Below are positions 35,653 through 44,331 of a DNA stretch of 64,000 nucleotides, piece by piece. Position 1 is the first letter of the stretch. Each line of letters starts with the position of its first letter. Both the position numbers and the translations under genes were made by a program. The notes beneath the pieces were generated by a model. That model was not told where the DNA came from. It saw only the letters and a program-made list of their open reading frames with translations, and did no database searches. The DNA lies in contig NZ_CP044399.1 of the NCBI RefSeq assembly GCF_008931805.1, positions 2,901,370 through 2,965,369 on the forward strand, written 5' to 3'. The DNA comes from Moritella marina ATCC 15381 (lineage in GTDB: Bacteria; Pseudomonadota; Gammaproteobacteria; Enterobacterales; Moritellaceae).

Positions 35653-36897
35653 TTAAAGCATCGCGGCTTGCGCAGTAGGGCGATGTCTAGGTGTAACGAT
35701 AAGGTTAGTTGCTAGTGAGCCAGGTAGTTTGATTGTCAGCGTAATAATAAGCGAGATAACTAACAGCCCTAACATAAGATAGAAAGTCGCTGCGAATCCA
35801 CCAAACACCGACGCGACAATAGAACCAATAATACTGCCAAGCCCAAAACCAAGATAAATAAGGCCGTAATTCTTAGTTAGATTGTTTAAGCCAAAGAAAT
35901 CACTGATCAATGATGGGTATACGGTGATCGTACCACCGAAACTAAAGGCGATGCATACCACAGCAAAGTAGAAACTGAACATGCTTTGCTGTGCAAAAAG
36001 TAATGCTGAAACACCCGCTAAACAGATAAATAATGCAATCGCGATCACTTTAATACAGCTAATACGATCAGACAGTACCCCGAGAACTAAACGGCCACTT
36101 AGATTGGCAACCGCAATAAGCGCAACCGAACTTGCAGCAATGGCTACAGGTAAATGCACATAACTCTCACCGATATCTTTGGCAACGCCAATCACGTACA
36201 AGCCGCTCATGCACACAGTTAAAAAGACTAAGGCTAACATCCAAAACTGTGAACTTCTCACTGCTTCTGCTAGCGTGTAATCACGCACTGGCGTTACTGC
36301 TGCGGCTGTCGATTGGGGTGCTTGCTTCGGCGCATCTTTCATCATCAAACCACCAATAATAACCATGACCATAGCAATCAAACCCCAAGTACTAAAGGTA
36401 TTTTCTAAGCCACTGTTAGTAAGGAAATACATGTTGATGTATTTAAAACCAAGACTACCTAAACCATATGCACCAATCGCACACGCAGAGACCAAACCTT
36501 TACGTTCAGGAAAGAGTTTCACGCAGTTAGATAATGTCATCAGGTAGCCAGTACCATCAGCAAAACCAACTAACAAACCAGCGAAGATATACAGTAAAAT
36601 AAGATTAGATGCATAGGCAGTTAGCGTTAAACTCGCACCCAGTAATAAACCTGCACAAATAGTCACTTTACGCACACCGAAACGCTCTTGTAGTTTGCCC
36701 GATAATGATGAAGCAATGGCTAACGACAAACTTAAAATACCAAAAGAAAAAGCCACGCGGCTAACTGGCACTGATAACTTGTCTGCCAGTTGTGAATTAA
36801 AGAGACTCCACGTATATACCGACCCTAACGCAAATTGGGTGATGATAGTACCAAGCAAGGTTAATAGTCGGTCTCGGTTTGATATTTGAGTCGTCAT
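35653..36897 (-). CDS. yhjX: YhjX-like major facilitator (oxalate/formate antiporter family)
   Basis: A 414-residue, 12-TM transporter of the OFA branch. It begins RLLTLLGTIITQFALGSVYT followed by WSLF, the family's signature first helix, and has the loop motifs GKLQERFGVRKV and LSDRISCI. In E. coli, YhjX is a pyruvate-inducible transporter controlled by YpdA/YpdB. Here the next two genes upstream encode just such a kinase/regulator pair, and a direct repeat of the YpdB type lies in the promoter (37010-37040). The ATG at 36897 is preceded by GGAG, whereas an in-frame ATG 16 codons earlier adds an unrelated extension. Pyruvate or a related organic acid is the likely ligand. Confidence 0.87.
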   Translation of the reverse strand: MTTQISNRDRLLTLLGTIITQFALGSVYTWSLFNSQLADKLSVPVSRVAFSFGILSLSLAIASSLSGKLQERFGVRKVTICAGLLLGASLTLTAYASNLILLYIFAGLLVGFADGTGYLMTLSNCVKLFPERKGLVSACAIGAYGLGSLGFKYINMYFLTNSGLENTFSTWGLIAMVMVIIGGLMMKDAPKQAPQSTAAAVTPVRDYTLAEAVRSSQFWMLALVFLTVCMSGLYVIGVAKDIGESYVHLPVAIAASSVALIAVANLSGRLVLGVLSDRISCIKVIAIALFICLAGVSALLFAQQSMFSFYFAVVCIAFSFGGTITVYPSLISDFFGLNNLTKNYGLIYLGFGLGSIIGSIVASVFGGFAATFYLMLGLLVISLIITLTIKLPGSLATNLIVTPRHRPTAQAAML

Positions 36898-37009
36898 AAG
36901 TAAATCTCCAACGAAGTTAAAAGCATGAAGGCGGCTGTTATGCACGCCTTGTTAAGCCACTAAAATACGGGGTCCGCAGGAGATAACAAGAGGCGGAAAA
37001 CAATAAAAA

Positions 37010-37040
37010 ATGAGATGCACTAAGTACAGCATGAGGTGCA
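37010..37040 (-). promoter_or_regulatory. Direct repeat resembling a YpdB (PyrR) operator upstream of the yhjX-like gene
   Basis: On the - strand two near-identical 10-mers, TGCACCTCAT and TGCATCTCAT, are separated by exactly 11 bases. The E. coli YpdB motif in the yhjX promoter is GGCATTTCAT repeated with an 11-base spacer. The repeat lies 113-143 bases before the transporter's ATG and ends 16 bases from the regulator's stop codon. Confidence 0.72.
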
Positions 37041-37055
37041 ATATAACGGCATGAA

Positions 37056-37778
37056 TTACAATTTCATTAATTCACGAAATGCTTTTATATTGCTGCGACT
37101 GACAGGTATTTCGCTGCCAATATCATGCACTTTTAGCTGATAGGTACAATTCACCCAAGGGATGATCTCTTGGATTTTATCTGTGTTGACACAGTAAGAT
37201 CGATGAGTGCGAAAGAAATGCTGCTGAGGTAAACGATTAATTAATTCACTCATGGTAAAAGGCACAATAAAGGCGTCATCTTTGGTGAACACACTAGTCA
37301 CTTTTTCATTCGCCATAGCATAATAAATATCATCAATGGCAGTAACAAAAATGCGATTATCCTTAATCAGGTTAATGGTTTTAGCCTTAATTTCTTCTGG
37401 AGGTTGTGTTTGGGCTACTTGCGTCGCTTCTAATTTAGCTAATAATCCGACAATGCGTTTTTCATTTAGTGGTTTTAACAAATAATCAAAGGCTTCGAGT
37501 TCAAAAGCATCCACCGCAAACTCTTTATATGCCGTGGTAAAAACGATGTGCGGTTTTTCCGAAAATTGATGAATATTACGCGCCAACAACATACCATCGA
37601 TTGACGGTACATTAATATCTAAAAAAGCGATATCAACCTTATGCGCTTGTAAATATTTAAAGGCTTCCAAACCATCATCAAAGGTCGCAACAATCTCGAT
37701 ATTACTATGGCGTTCAATTAAATACGTCAACTCTTCCCTTGCTAAATATTCATCTTCTACGATCAGGGCTTTCAACAT
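37056..37778 (-). CDS. ypdB: LytTR response regulator, YpdB (PyrR)-like
   Basis: A 240-residue regulator. The receiver domain (1-120) has LIVEDEYLAREEL, Asp54 in DIAFLDINVPSIDG and Lys in FDYLLKPLNEKR. The C-terminal LytTR DNA-binding domain (about 135-240) has INLIKDNRIFVTAIDDIYYA, HFFRTHRSYCVNTDKI and IPVSRSNIKAFRELM. The sequence runs closely parallel to E. coli YpdB along its full length, more so than to BtsR. It lies 30 bases downstream of its kinase. Its expected target, a YhjX-like transporter, follows on the same strand with a matching direct repeat in between. Confidence 0.88.
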   Translation of the reverse strand: MLKALIVEDEYLAREELTYLIERHSNIEIVATFDDGLEAFKYLQAHKVDIAFLDINVPSIDGMLLARNIHQFSEKPHIVFTTAYKEFAVDAFELEAFDYLLKPLNEKRIVGLLAKLEATQVAQTQPPEEIKAKTINLIKDNRIFVTAIDDIYYAMANEKVTSVFTKDDAFIVPFTMSELINRLPQQHFFRTHRSYCVNTDKIQEIIPWVNCTYQLKVHDIGSEIPVSRSNIKAFRELMKL

Positions 37779-37808
37779 GTTATTAGCTTTCCTTTCTATT
37801 CTTTTAAC

Positions 37809-39461
37809 TCAATTCAATTCATTGACGTAAAATACGATTTCCGTACCTTGCTCAAGACGTTTGATGTGTAACCCCTCGCCATACAATAATAAGATCCGCT
37901 GGTGCACATTCACCAAACCAATATGATGACTTTCCATCGTGCCGTTATAGAGCTTATCGATGACATTTTGGCTGATGCCGACACCTGTATTTTGAATGGT
38001 AATTTTAAACCGTTGGCCATCGCGTTTTACCGCAATATTGACCCGACCAGGCTGGCGAAAAGGTTGAATACCATGCTGAATGGCATTCTCTACCAAAGGC
38101 TGGATCAGTAAACAAGGGATCGTCGGATGCACATCATCGACATCAAAGGTTACTTCCAGCTTGTTCCCAAAGCGGGCTTGCTCAATCGCGACATAATCTC
38201 TGACTTGCTGTAACTCTTCTTGGATGTCGATAAAGTCATTATTACGTTCGAGGTTATAGCGAAGGAAATCGGCTAAATTAGCAATCAATTGCCGAGCTTT
38301 ATCAGGATTAATACGCACCAACGTCGAAATAGCATTCAATGCATTAAATAAAAAGTGCGGGTTAATTTTACTTTGTAATGCAGACAGCTCGGCTTTACTG
38401 GTCATGGTCTTCAATTGCTCTAAACGTGATACTTCCATCTGCGTAGAAATCAATTGCGATAAGCCGATAGCCATTTCACGTAATGACGGTCGAATATGGT
38501 GAGGTTGGCGATAAAATATTTTTAAAGTACCGCTAACGGCACCGCTTTCCCACAAGGGAATAATTAACAGTGAATGAAAGCCGTGTACATTGAGGTTATT
38601 ACTGATGATTTGTTCGCCGCTGTTCACCGCCTGCTGAGTCATCTCACTGATCTGGTGATAAGTATCTAAGTAATCTTTTTGGCCGATACCAACATAAGCT
38701 AATACGTCTTTGACATCGGTAATAGCGACCGCATCAGCATGGGTTTCTGCACGAATAATACTGCATACTTTAGTCAGTGAATCACGATTGTTTTTACGAA
38801 AATAAGGTAAGGTTTTATTGGCAATATCAAGCGCAAGTTTTGCTTGTTTGGCGGCGATTAAATCTTTTTCATCATCTAAATCTTGCACCAGTTTGATAAT
38901 CAAACCAATGCACACCGCGCCACCAATCATCGGCACGCTAATGTGTTTAACTATCGTGTAAGCAAGTTCCTTATCTTCAGATAGCACGACAATTAAAATC
39001 ATGGTCAGAATCTCGCAAAACATACCAGCAATTATGCCCCATTTTGCATACGATTTTTTGTGACAGCGAAAATGGATCCAAGTTGCTAATAGTCCGGCAA
39101 TGGTACTGGAAATTAAACAAGCTACCGATGTTGGTCCGTCCATGTCGATAATATAACGGTGCACACCCGAGATTATGCCCGCAGGAATCGCGACCCAAGG
39201 GCCAAAGATGATACCACCAGACAAAACTGCAATAATACGCACGTTAATCAATGAGCCTTCGACATTGACCCCCGTGTAGTTACTAAAGAGTGCAAATAGA
39301 ATGAACAGTACCGAAATGAGGGCGGTTTCAACCGGATGTCGTTGGGTTTTTATAACGATGTGCTGGAATAAATTGGTGCGCGTTAAGAAGAATAATGCCA
39401 TTAGCATCAATGCCGCACGCTCAAAGACTGCCAGCAGCATCATAAATTGTTCAGTGTACAC
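37809..39461 (-). CDS. ypdA: LytS-type sensor histidine kinase, YpdA (PyrS)-like
   Basis: A 550-residue membrane kinase. The N-terminal 5TM-LYT sensor (about 1-200) starts MLLAVFERAALMLMALFFLT and contains GSLINVRIIAVLSGGIIFGP; then come a GAF domain (about 215-350), and the His-kinase core with KINPHFLFNALNAISTL (phospho-His near residue 368) and a HATPase (LVENAIQHGIQP, NTGVGIS). The match with E. coli YpdA is strong throughout. It appears to start at GTG with AAGG nine bases upstream. YpdA senses extracellular pyruvate, so the same signal is likely here. Confidence 0.88.
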   Translation of the reverse strand: MYTEQFMMLLAVFERAALMLMALFFLTRTNLFQHIVIKTQRHPVETALISVLFILFALFSNYTGVNVEGSLINVRIIAVLSGGIIFGPWVAIPAGIISGVHRYIIDMDGPTSVACLISSTIAGLLATWIHFRCHKKSYAKWGIIAGMFCEILTMILIVVLSEDKELAYTIVKHISVPMIGGAVCIGLIIKLVQDLDDEKDLIAAKQAKLALDIANKTLPYFRKNNRDSLTKVCSIIRAETHADAVAITDVKDVLAYVGIGQKDYLDTYHQISEMTQQAVNSGEQIISNNLNVHGFHSLLIIPLWESGAVSGTLKIFYRQPHHIRPSLREMAIGLSQLISTQMEVSRLEQLKTMTSKAELSALQSKINPHFLFNALNAISTLVRINPDKARQLIANLADFLRYNLERNNDFIDIQEELQQVRDYVAIEQARFGNKLEVTFDVDDVHPTIPCLLIQPLVENAIQHGIQPFRQPGRVNIAVKRDGQRFKITIQNTGVGISQNVIDKLYNGTMESHHIGLVNVHQRILLLYGEGLHIKRLEQGTEIVFYVNELN

Positions 39462-39632
39462 AGAGAAAAGCCTTAATGTCGTCGAATAGAAGGTATTTAC
39501 ACTTTTATTCTACGCTCGACATCTCGCTAACTCTATTAATTGTTTGATTTAAAACATTATGTGCTTAACTATATTAAAAATACTTCTAGCTCAGTCAAAA
39601 GCATGACCATTATCATCACTACGATAATACTT

Positions 39633-40322
39633 TTAACAGCTAAACGAGTTCACTTCACTATCCGTTAAATAACGCCACTGCCCGACTTCAATATCTAGCT
39701 GTATTGCGCCAATGCTTTCGCGATGTAAACTCACCACTCGATTACCGACAGCCGCAAACATACGCTTTACTTGATGGAACTTACCTTCGGTAATAGTCAG
39801 TAATACTTCTTTTGGTGTCACTATCTCTAATATCGCCGGGCGTGTTAATTGCTGCTCGCCTTGTAATTGCACGCCATGGGTAAATTTAGCCGCGACATCA
39901 TCATTAATGGGGCGTGATAATCCAACCCGATAAACCTTTTGGCAATGTTGACTGGGGGTAATAATATTAAATGACCAACGACCATCATCTGTCACTAATA
40001 CTAACCCGGTCGTGTCGGCATCCAAGCGCCCTGCAACATGCAGTTCCGATGCATTTTCGACATCAATATAATTAAATAATGACGGGTAAGCTTCATCAAT
40101 ATTAGAACAAATAGTATCGGCTGGTTTGTGCATGAGAATATAACGCGACTTTCTTGCCGTTAGCACTTCACCTTTTAAGGATATGTGATTATCTTCATGC
40201 ACCTGCGTAGCGACATCAACAATAACAACATGATTAACCACAACGTGACCATCACAGATCATCGCCGTTGCTTGTGCTCGGCTTAGTGCGGTACTTTTAC
40301 AAACAAACTTATCCAGGCGCAT
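39633..40322 (-). CDS. rsuA: 16S rRNA pseudouridine(516) synthase RsuA
   Basis: A 229-residue protein. An S4-like RNA-binding domain is at the N-terminus (MRLDKFVCKSTALSRAQATA, then VNHVVIVDVATQV), and the synthase domain follows with the catalytic GRLDADTTGLVLVTDDG, where the first Asp is the nucleophile. The C-terminal part includes LTITEGKFHQVKRMFAAVGN, diagnostic of the RsuA/RluB/E/F group; length and neighbours favour RsuA. Its ATG directly abuts the stop codon of the yqfB-like gene, so the two are co-transcribed. Confidence 0.88.
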   Translation of the reverse strand: MRLDKFVCKSTALSRAQATAMICDGHVVVNHVVIVDVATQVHEDNHISLKGEVLTARKSRYILMHKPADTICSNIDEAYPSLFNYIDVENASELHVAGRLDADTTGLVLVTDDGRWSFNIITPSQHCQKVYRVGLSRPINDDVAAKFTHGVQLQGEQQLTRPAILEIVTPKEVLLTITEGKFHQVKRMFAAVGNRVVSLHRESIGAIQLDIEVGQWRYLTDSEVNSFSC

Positions 40323-40646
40323 TTATAACTGGCCTACCAATTTATAAGACACCACGTATAACTGCTCAATGCCAGGGTAAATATCTTGGATCACAGCTTT
40401 CAGCACAGCTAATGTCATGTTTTCTTGTTCGGCATGAAAATCAGCTAACTCGGTAAATAAAATAGGCTCTACAGACAGGATCGTTAATCGACAAAATTCA
40501 CGTCCGCCTTCCAGCGTAGAAACCGTTACAGTCGAGCCCGGGACATAGTTATTTTCAGATTCATCACGAATGGTAATGGTTTTTTTACCGCTAAGAATAT
40601 CGGTCTCGAAGCGTTCGAAGAAGGTCATGGTGGTTGGTTGTGTCAT
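40323..40646 (-). CDS. yqfB: YqfB-like N4-acetylcytidine amidohydrolase (ASCH domain)
   Basis: A 107-residue ASCH-domain protein. The key region MTFFERFETDILSGKKTITI followed by RDESE and later HAEQENMTLAVLKAVIQDIY matches E. coli YqfB closely in spacing and residues. YqfB hydrolyses N4-acetylcytidine to cytidine and acetate, with Lys and Glu/Thr of the GKKTITIRDES segment in the active site. It is the first gene of a two-gene unit with rsuA. It is likely to take part in nucleoside salvage. Confidence 0.88.
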   Translation of the reverse strand: MTQPTTMTFFERFETDILSGKKTITIRDESENNYVPGSTVTVSTLEGGREFCRLTILSVEPILFTELADFHAEQENMTLAVLKAVIQDIYPGIEQLYVVSYKLVGQL

Positions 40647-40770
40647 GCGGGTTTCTATTATAAAGATATGAGGTCGGTATTATATCCTATTTTCAATCCG
40701 GTACGACCCACAATAAAATAGGGTGATTGTTATCACCCTATTTTAATTCTCAATCTTAAACTCTCAGCCC

Positions 40771-40798
40771 TAAACTATTAACTATTAACTATTAACTA
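40771..40798. repeat. 7-bp tandem repeat covering the metB stop codon
   Basis: TTAACTA is repeated three times perfectly, with a fourth copy carrying one mismatch. On the coding strand the array is TAG-TTAA repeated, beginning with the metB stop codon. Confidence 0.83.
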
Positions 40799-41962
40799 TA
40801 GCTGGCTCTGAGTTAAGCCATTTGCTAAGTCGGCTAAGATGTCATCTATATCTTCAATACCAACAGAAATTCTGACCAGTGAATTGGTAATCCCAGCAGC
40901 AAGACGAGCACTTTCTTCCATGCCAGCATGGGTCATGGTCGCAGGATGAGAAATAAGGCTTTCTACACCACCTAATGACTGCGCTAACGTAAACAACTCT
41001 AGATTAGCAAATAATTTTTTAACTGCAGCTTCGCCACCTTTAACATCAAAACTGAGCATAGCGCCAAAACCCGCCTGCTGCTTTTTCGCAATATCATGGC
41101 CTGGGTGATCTTCAAAACCTGGAAAATACACGCTATCAATAGCACCATTAGATTTTAAAAAGCTCGCCACTTGCAACGCATTTTCTTGGTGCTGCTTCAT
41201 TCTAATAGGCAACGTTTTTAGGCCTCGTAACGCTAAAAAGCTATCAAAAGCGCTACCAGTTATACCAATGCAGTTTGCCCACCAAGCGAGCTCTTCACCA
41301 AGGGCTTGTTCTTTTGTTACTAACACACCACCAACCACATCACTGTGGCCATTAATGTATTTCGTCGTCGAGTGAAAAACAATATCAGCACCTAACCCTA
41401 ACGGCTGTTGTAATGCCGGAGAAAGGAAGGTGTTATCTACCGCCACTAAAGCGCCAACCTCGTGGCATGCTTTAGTCACCGCCTCAATATCAACTAAGCG
41501 TAACAATGGGTTGCTTGGGCTTTCGAGTAGCACTAACTTAGGTTTTTCAGCTAACGCTTTCGCCAATGCGACTTGATCGTTTTGATCAACAACAATAAGT
41601 TTAAATTGACCACGTTTAGCTAAATGAGTAAATAAACGGAAACTGCCGCCATAACAATCATGAGGAATAACCACTAAGTCATCTGTGGATAATAATTGAC
41701 AGAGAAGATGCACAGCTGACATACCGGTACTGGTAACAATGCCCACGCTACCTTGCTCTAAATCAGCAACCGCTTGTGCAAACGTCGCTCTCGTTGGATT
41801 TCCCGTACGAGAATAGTCAAACTGGCGTTTATCATTAAAGCCTTTTAATGAATAAGTACTTGATAAATGAATAGGAGCAACGACTGCACCATGATGCTCA
41901 TCGGTATTAATCCCTGCTCTCACTGCCGCTGTAGTGATATTTTTTATCTTGGCATTTGACAT
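40796..41962 (-). CDS. metB: Cystathionine gamma-synthase
   Basis: A 388-residue PLP enzyme of the Cys/Met metabolism family. It has the tetramer/cofactor motif QFDYSRTGNPTRATF near residue 50, YGGSFRLFTH, SPSNPLLRLVD, and the Schiff-base Lys in FHSTTKYINGHSDVVGG. Full length and the order of segments match MetB, which condenses O-succinylhomoserine with cysteine in methionine synthesis; MetC or MetZ-type activity cannot be excluded by eye. The ATG at 41962 has AAGGA six bases upstream; a longer reading start is unlikely. A candidate MetJ operator lies 63-86 bases upstream. There is no metL next to it, unlike in E. coli. Confidence 0.88.
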   Translation of the reverse strand: MSNAKIKNITTAAVRAGINTDEHHGAVVAPIHLSSTYSLKGFNDKRQFDYSRTGNPTRATFAQAVADLEQGSVGIVTSTGMSAVHLLCQLLSTDDLVVIPHDCYGGSFRLFTHLAKRGQFKLIVVDQNDQVALAKALAEKPKLVLLESPSNPLLRLVDIEAVTKACHEVGALVAVDNTFLSPALQQPLGLGADIVFHSTTKYINGHSDVVGGVLVTKEQALGEELAWWANCIGITGSAFDSFLALRGLKTLPIRMKQHQENALQVASFLKSNGAIDSVYFPGFEDHPGHDIAKKQQAGFGAMLSFDVKGGEAAVKKLFANLELFTLAQSLGGVESLISHPATMTHAGMEESARLAAGITNSLVRISVGIEDIDDILADLANGLTQSQL

Positions 41963-42024
41963 ACTATTTCCTTGTATTCGACAACCGTGGTCATAATTAT
42001 ATTCAACAACCACCATGGATGGCC

Positions 42025-42048
42025 GAACCGCTGGACTTCCAGACAGCC
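42025..42048 (-). promoter_or_regulatory. Candidate MetJ operator (met box array) upstream of metB
   Basis: Three adjacent octamers on the - strand, GGCTGTCT, GGAAGTCC and AGCGGTTC, match the met-box consensus AGACGTCT at about 5, 5 and 4 of 8 positions. MetJ requires two or more tandem boxes, and this array is in the right place before metB. Confidence 0.5.
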
Positions 42049-42296
42049 ACAACACTAAGCGTTATACATATTTTGGTCAAGGTGTTTTTAACATAAGTGG
42101 AATAAACAGCATTCTCGTCAGGTTTCAAATGTATTTTATACCAATTCCTATAAATAACTGTGCAGAAAAATACTATTGCTATCGCAAACATACATGGCCA
42201 TGGATGGCCTTGTCTAAGCGAACAGGGATGTCTTGAGCGGTTTGCAGGAGCAATAGCATTTTGATCACTTAATTTTCGGAATTGCTATTAGTACCA

Positions 42297-42716
42297 TTAT
42301 GCCGTGGTAGTCGGCACTGGGAATATCTTGTCATACGCTAAATTATAACCATAAGCATAAAACAAATAGAACACCACCATACCTATATCAAGCAGGAATG
42401 CATCCCATAAACTTAAATCTAAGAACCAAGCCATAAACGGAATAGTTAAAAACAGTAAACCACCTTCAAAACCTATGCTATGAACAATACGGATCAGGGT
42501 AGTTTTCGTCACGGTTCCCATTTTTTTCAACATGTATTTATCAAAACCTATGTTATAAACATAATTCCAGCCCGTCGCGACAACCGAGAACAATACCCCC
42601 ATGGCACCGACGTGACCCAGCTCAAAACCCAGTTGGCTTAACACGCCCATAATTGCCACTAAGCCAATTATCTCAAATAAAATAGCATGTCTAATACGGT
42701 CTAATCTTGTTCTCAT
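42297..42716 (-). CDS. PACE-family small efflux protein
   Basis: A 139-residue protein with four hydrophobic helices arranged as two repeated pairs: RHAILFEIIGLVAIMGVLSQ and later VHSIGFEGGLLFLTIPFMAW. The doubled R/V-H-x-x-x-F-E pattern, with conserved Glu in the first helix of each half, is the hallmark of PACE (AceI-type) proteins, which export chlorhexidine and short-chain diamines. The start at 42716 is used; GTG five codons earlier is an alternative. No regulator is adjacent; AceR-type LysR regulators usually are. Confidence 0.85.
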   Translation of the reverse strand: MRTRLDRIRHAILFEIIGLVAIMGVLSQLGFELGHVGAMGVLFSVVATGWNYVYNIGFDKYMLKKMGTVTKTTLIRIVHSIGFEGGLLFLTIPFMAWFLDLSLWDAFLLDIGMVVFYLFYAYGYNLAYDKIFPVPTTTA

Positions 42717-43015
42717 TTTGTCGTTCTCCACATCATCTTTATGTCACAGTTATTACCGTGAACATGTTTTATTCATATTTAATATGCAGACTATTCTATC
42801 TCAAAATACCGCAACTTAAAGTTGGTATCCATCCGTTTTTCGGATGCATTAAATTCCCATCAGTAGATTTGTTGACAAATCCATACACAAGCTTACCCCC
42901 AAACGTAGCCGTCCTGTTTACAATACCTCTATACAAACAACTGACGACGAGTCCGACGAATACTAAATAAAGGTAACGTCAGCCACTCATTCGCTAAATC
43001 AATGGGACATTTACA

Positions 43016-43432
43016 ATGAAAAAATATTTGTTGCTTACCCCAATATTATTGCTCACGGCCTGCGCTCGCATGGATCACATCCAGGTCGGTGATATAGACC
43101 AGAGCCAGGGAAAGCTAAAGCCAATTTCAGTCAAAGTATCTGAAAATACCGTCAATGTAGACGCGACTTTAGCGCTTACCGACGCCGTATTAAGCAATGG
43201 AGCAGGCAGTGATGAGGTGGAAGCTCTCAGAACTATCTGGGCGCTTATGAATATGGGACCTAGAACAGGTAACCCGGTATTTAATGATGCTTATGCTCAA
43301 AATGTACTAAACCAACTCCATGCACAATGCCAATCCGGCAAAATAACAGCCATTCGTAGCGTTCGAGAAGCTAATGATTATGCCATCGCGAGTGGTGAAA
43401 TTGTGCGTATCGATGCCGATTGTATACTCTAA
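43016..43432 (+). CDS. Small lipoprotein, first of three in a row
   Basis: A 138-residue lipoprotein with signal MKKYLLLTPILLLTAC and a lipobox (LTAC). The mature part contains SDEVEALRTIWALMNMG and ends LNQLHAQCQSGKITAIRSV... DADCIL. The segment L-x-A-Q-C-x-x-G-K-I with a second Cys near the end recurs in the next gene and partly in the third, so the trio shares a C-terminal module in which the two cysteines may form a disulfide. GGGAC precedes ATG. Function unknown; an outer-membrane or periplasmic role is inferred. Confidence 0.78.
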   Translation: MKKYLLLTPILLLTACARMDHIQVGDIDQSQGKLKPISVKVSENTVNVDATLALTDAVLSNGAGSDEVEALRTIWALMNMGPRTGNPVFNDAYAQNVLNQLHAQCQSGKITAIRSVREANDYAIASGEIVRIDADCIL

Positions 43433-43442
43433 GGAATTAATC

Positions 43443-43757
43443 ATGATCCGTAAATTTTGTTTACTATTTATTGCCCTAACACTCAGTGGCTGTGTTGGTT
43501 TAAACACAGTATCAATGACGCAAATCCCAAAAGACAAAGATCAACTTGTTGAAGCGAATGCGCATGACTGGGTATTCCTCAATTTCACCACTCAAAATGA
43601 CTTTGCCGACAGAGCTGTAGATAATTTAAAAGCACAGTGTGTAGGCGGTAAAATCAGTGGTGTATTTACCAAACACCAAACCACTAGTTACCTTCTAGTA
43701 TTTAAACGCGAAGTCATCGTCAGTGGGTATTGCAGCCTACCTAAGGACATAATGTGA
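43443..43757 (+). CDS. Small lipoprotein, second of three in a row
   Basis: A 104-residue lipoprotein with signal MIRKFCLLFIALTLSGC, starting 10 bases after the previous stop codon with TAAGGA upstream. Its mature part has the shared features HDWVFLNFTTQNDFADRAVD followed by LKAQCVGGKISGVFT and a terminal Cys (SGYC). It is clearly related to the next gene (VFLxFxxxxxxxD...L-x-A-Q-C...GxC). Function unknown. Confidence 0.78.
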   Translation: MIRKFCLLFIALTLSGCVGLNTVSMTQIPKDKDQLVEANAHDWVFLNFTTQNDFADRAVDNLKAQCVGGKISGVFTKHQTTSYLLVFKREVIVSGYCSLPKDIM

Positions 43758-44116
43758 TAAAAAGTGTGATAAATAATGTGGTAAAGAGTGTGATAAAAAA
43801 CACATTTAGCACCTTGGCATTACTGTCTGCTGTACTGTTATTAAATGGCTGCACCAGTAGTATTCACATGGTCAATACCGATGGTTTCGACCAAGCAATC
43901 CCCGCTGGCGTTGATTATAAATACGTCGAAGCAAGTACTAAACAGCATGTGTTTTTAGGCTTTGCTGCGAACACCAACTATGTTGATGATGCCCGTCAAT
44001 CACTTATAGCGCAGTGTGATGGCGAATTGACGGCAGTAAGCACGCAATATTCTACCGACCATAGTTTTTTAAGTTGGTATAACAAAATATTAATGAAGGG
44101 TGTTTGCATACAATAG
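43754..44116 (+). CDS. Small lipoprotein, third of three in a row
   Basis: A 120-residue lipoprotein that starts at GTG (43754), overlapping the stop of the previous gene; AAGGA lies six bases upstream inside that gene, implying coupled translation. Its signal is longer (hydrophobic stretch TLALLSAVLLLNGC). The mature part repeats HVFLGFAANTNYVDDARQS and then LIAQCDGELTAVST, ending GVCIQ. This completes a duplicated lipoprotein cluster. Internal ATG starts would give a shorter signal but have poorer ribosome binding sites. Confidence 0.74.
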   Translation: MIKSVINNVVKSVIKNTFSTLALLSAVLLLNGCTSSIHMVNTDGFDQAIPAGVDYKYVEASTKQHVFLGFAANTNYVDDARQSLIAQCDGELTAVSTQYSTDHSFLSWYNKILMKGVCIQ

Positions 44117-44331
44117 TACTTTTCTATCCAATCATATTTTTACATCAATCACTACAGCTAACAGCATAACCTCCATAGCGATGCTGTTGGCTTCCCCAAA
44201 ACAAATCGCTGATAGTGTATCTCGATTATTGCGTAGTCATAAAATGATATAGCAATGAAAATACGCACTTAAACTTTAAATATACATATAAATCATCCGC
44301 TGTGAGGTGGTTGACTAGGAACAAAAAATCG

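Noticed and set aside
42830-42846. Short hairpin CATCCG-TTTTT-CGGATG upstream of the lipoprotein trio
   Set aside because: Six-bp stem only, no T-run after it and no gene that needs it; could be chance.
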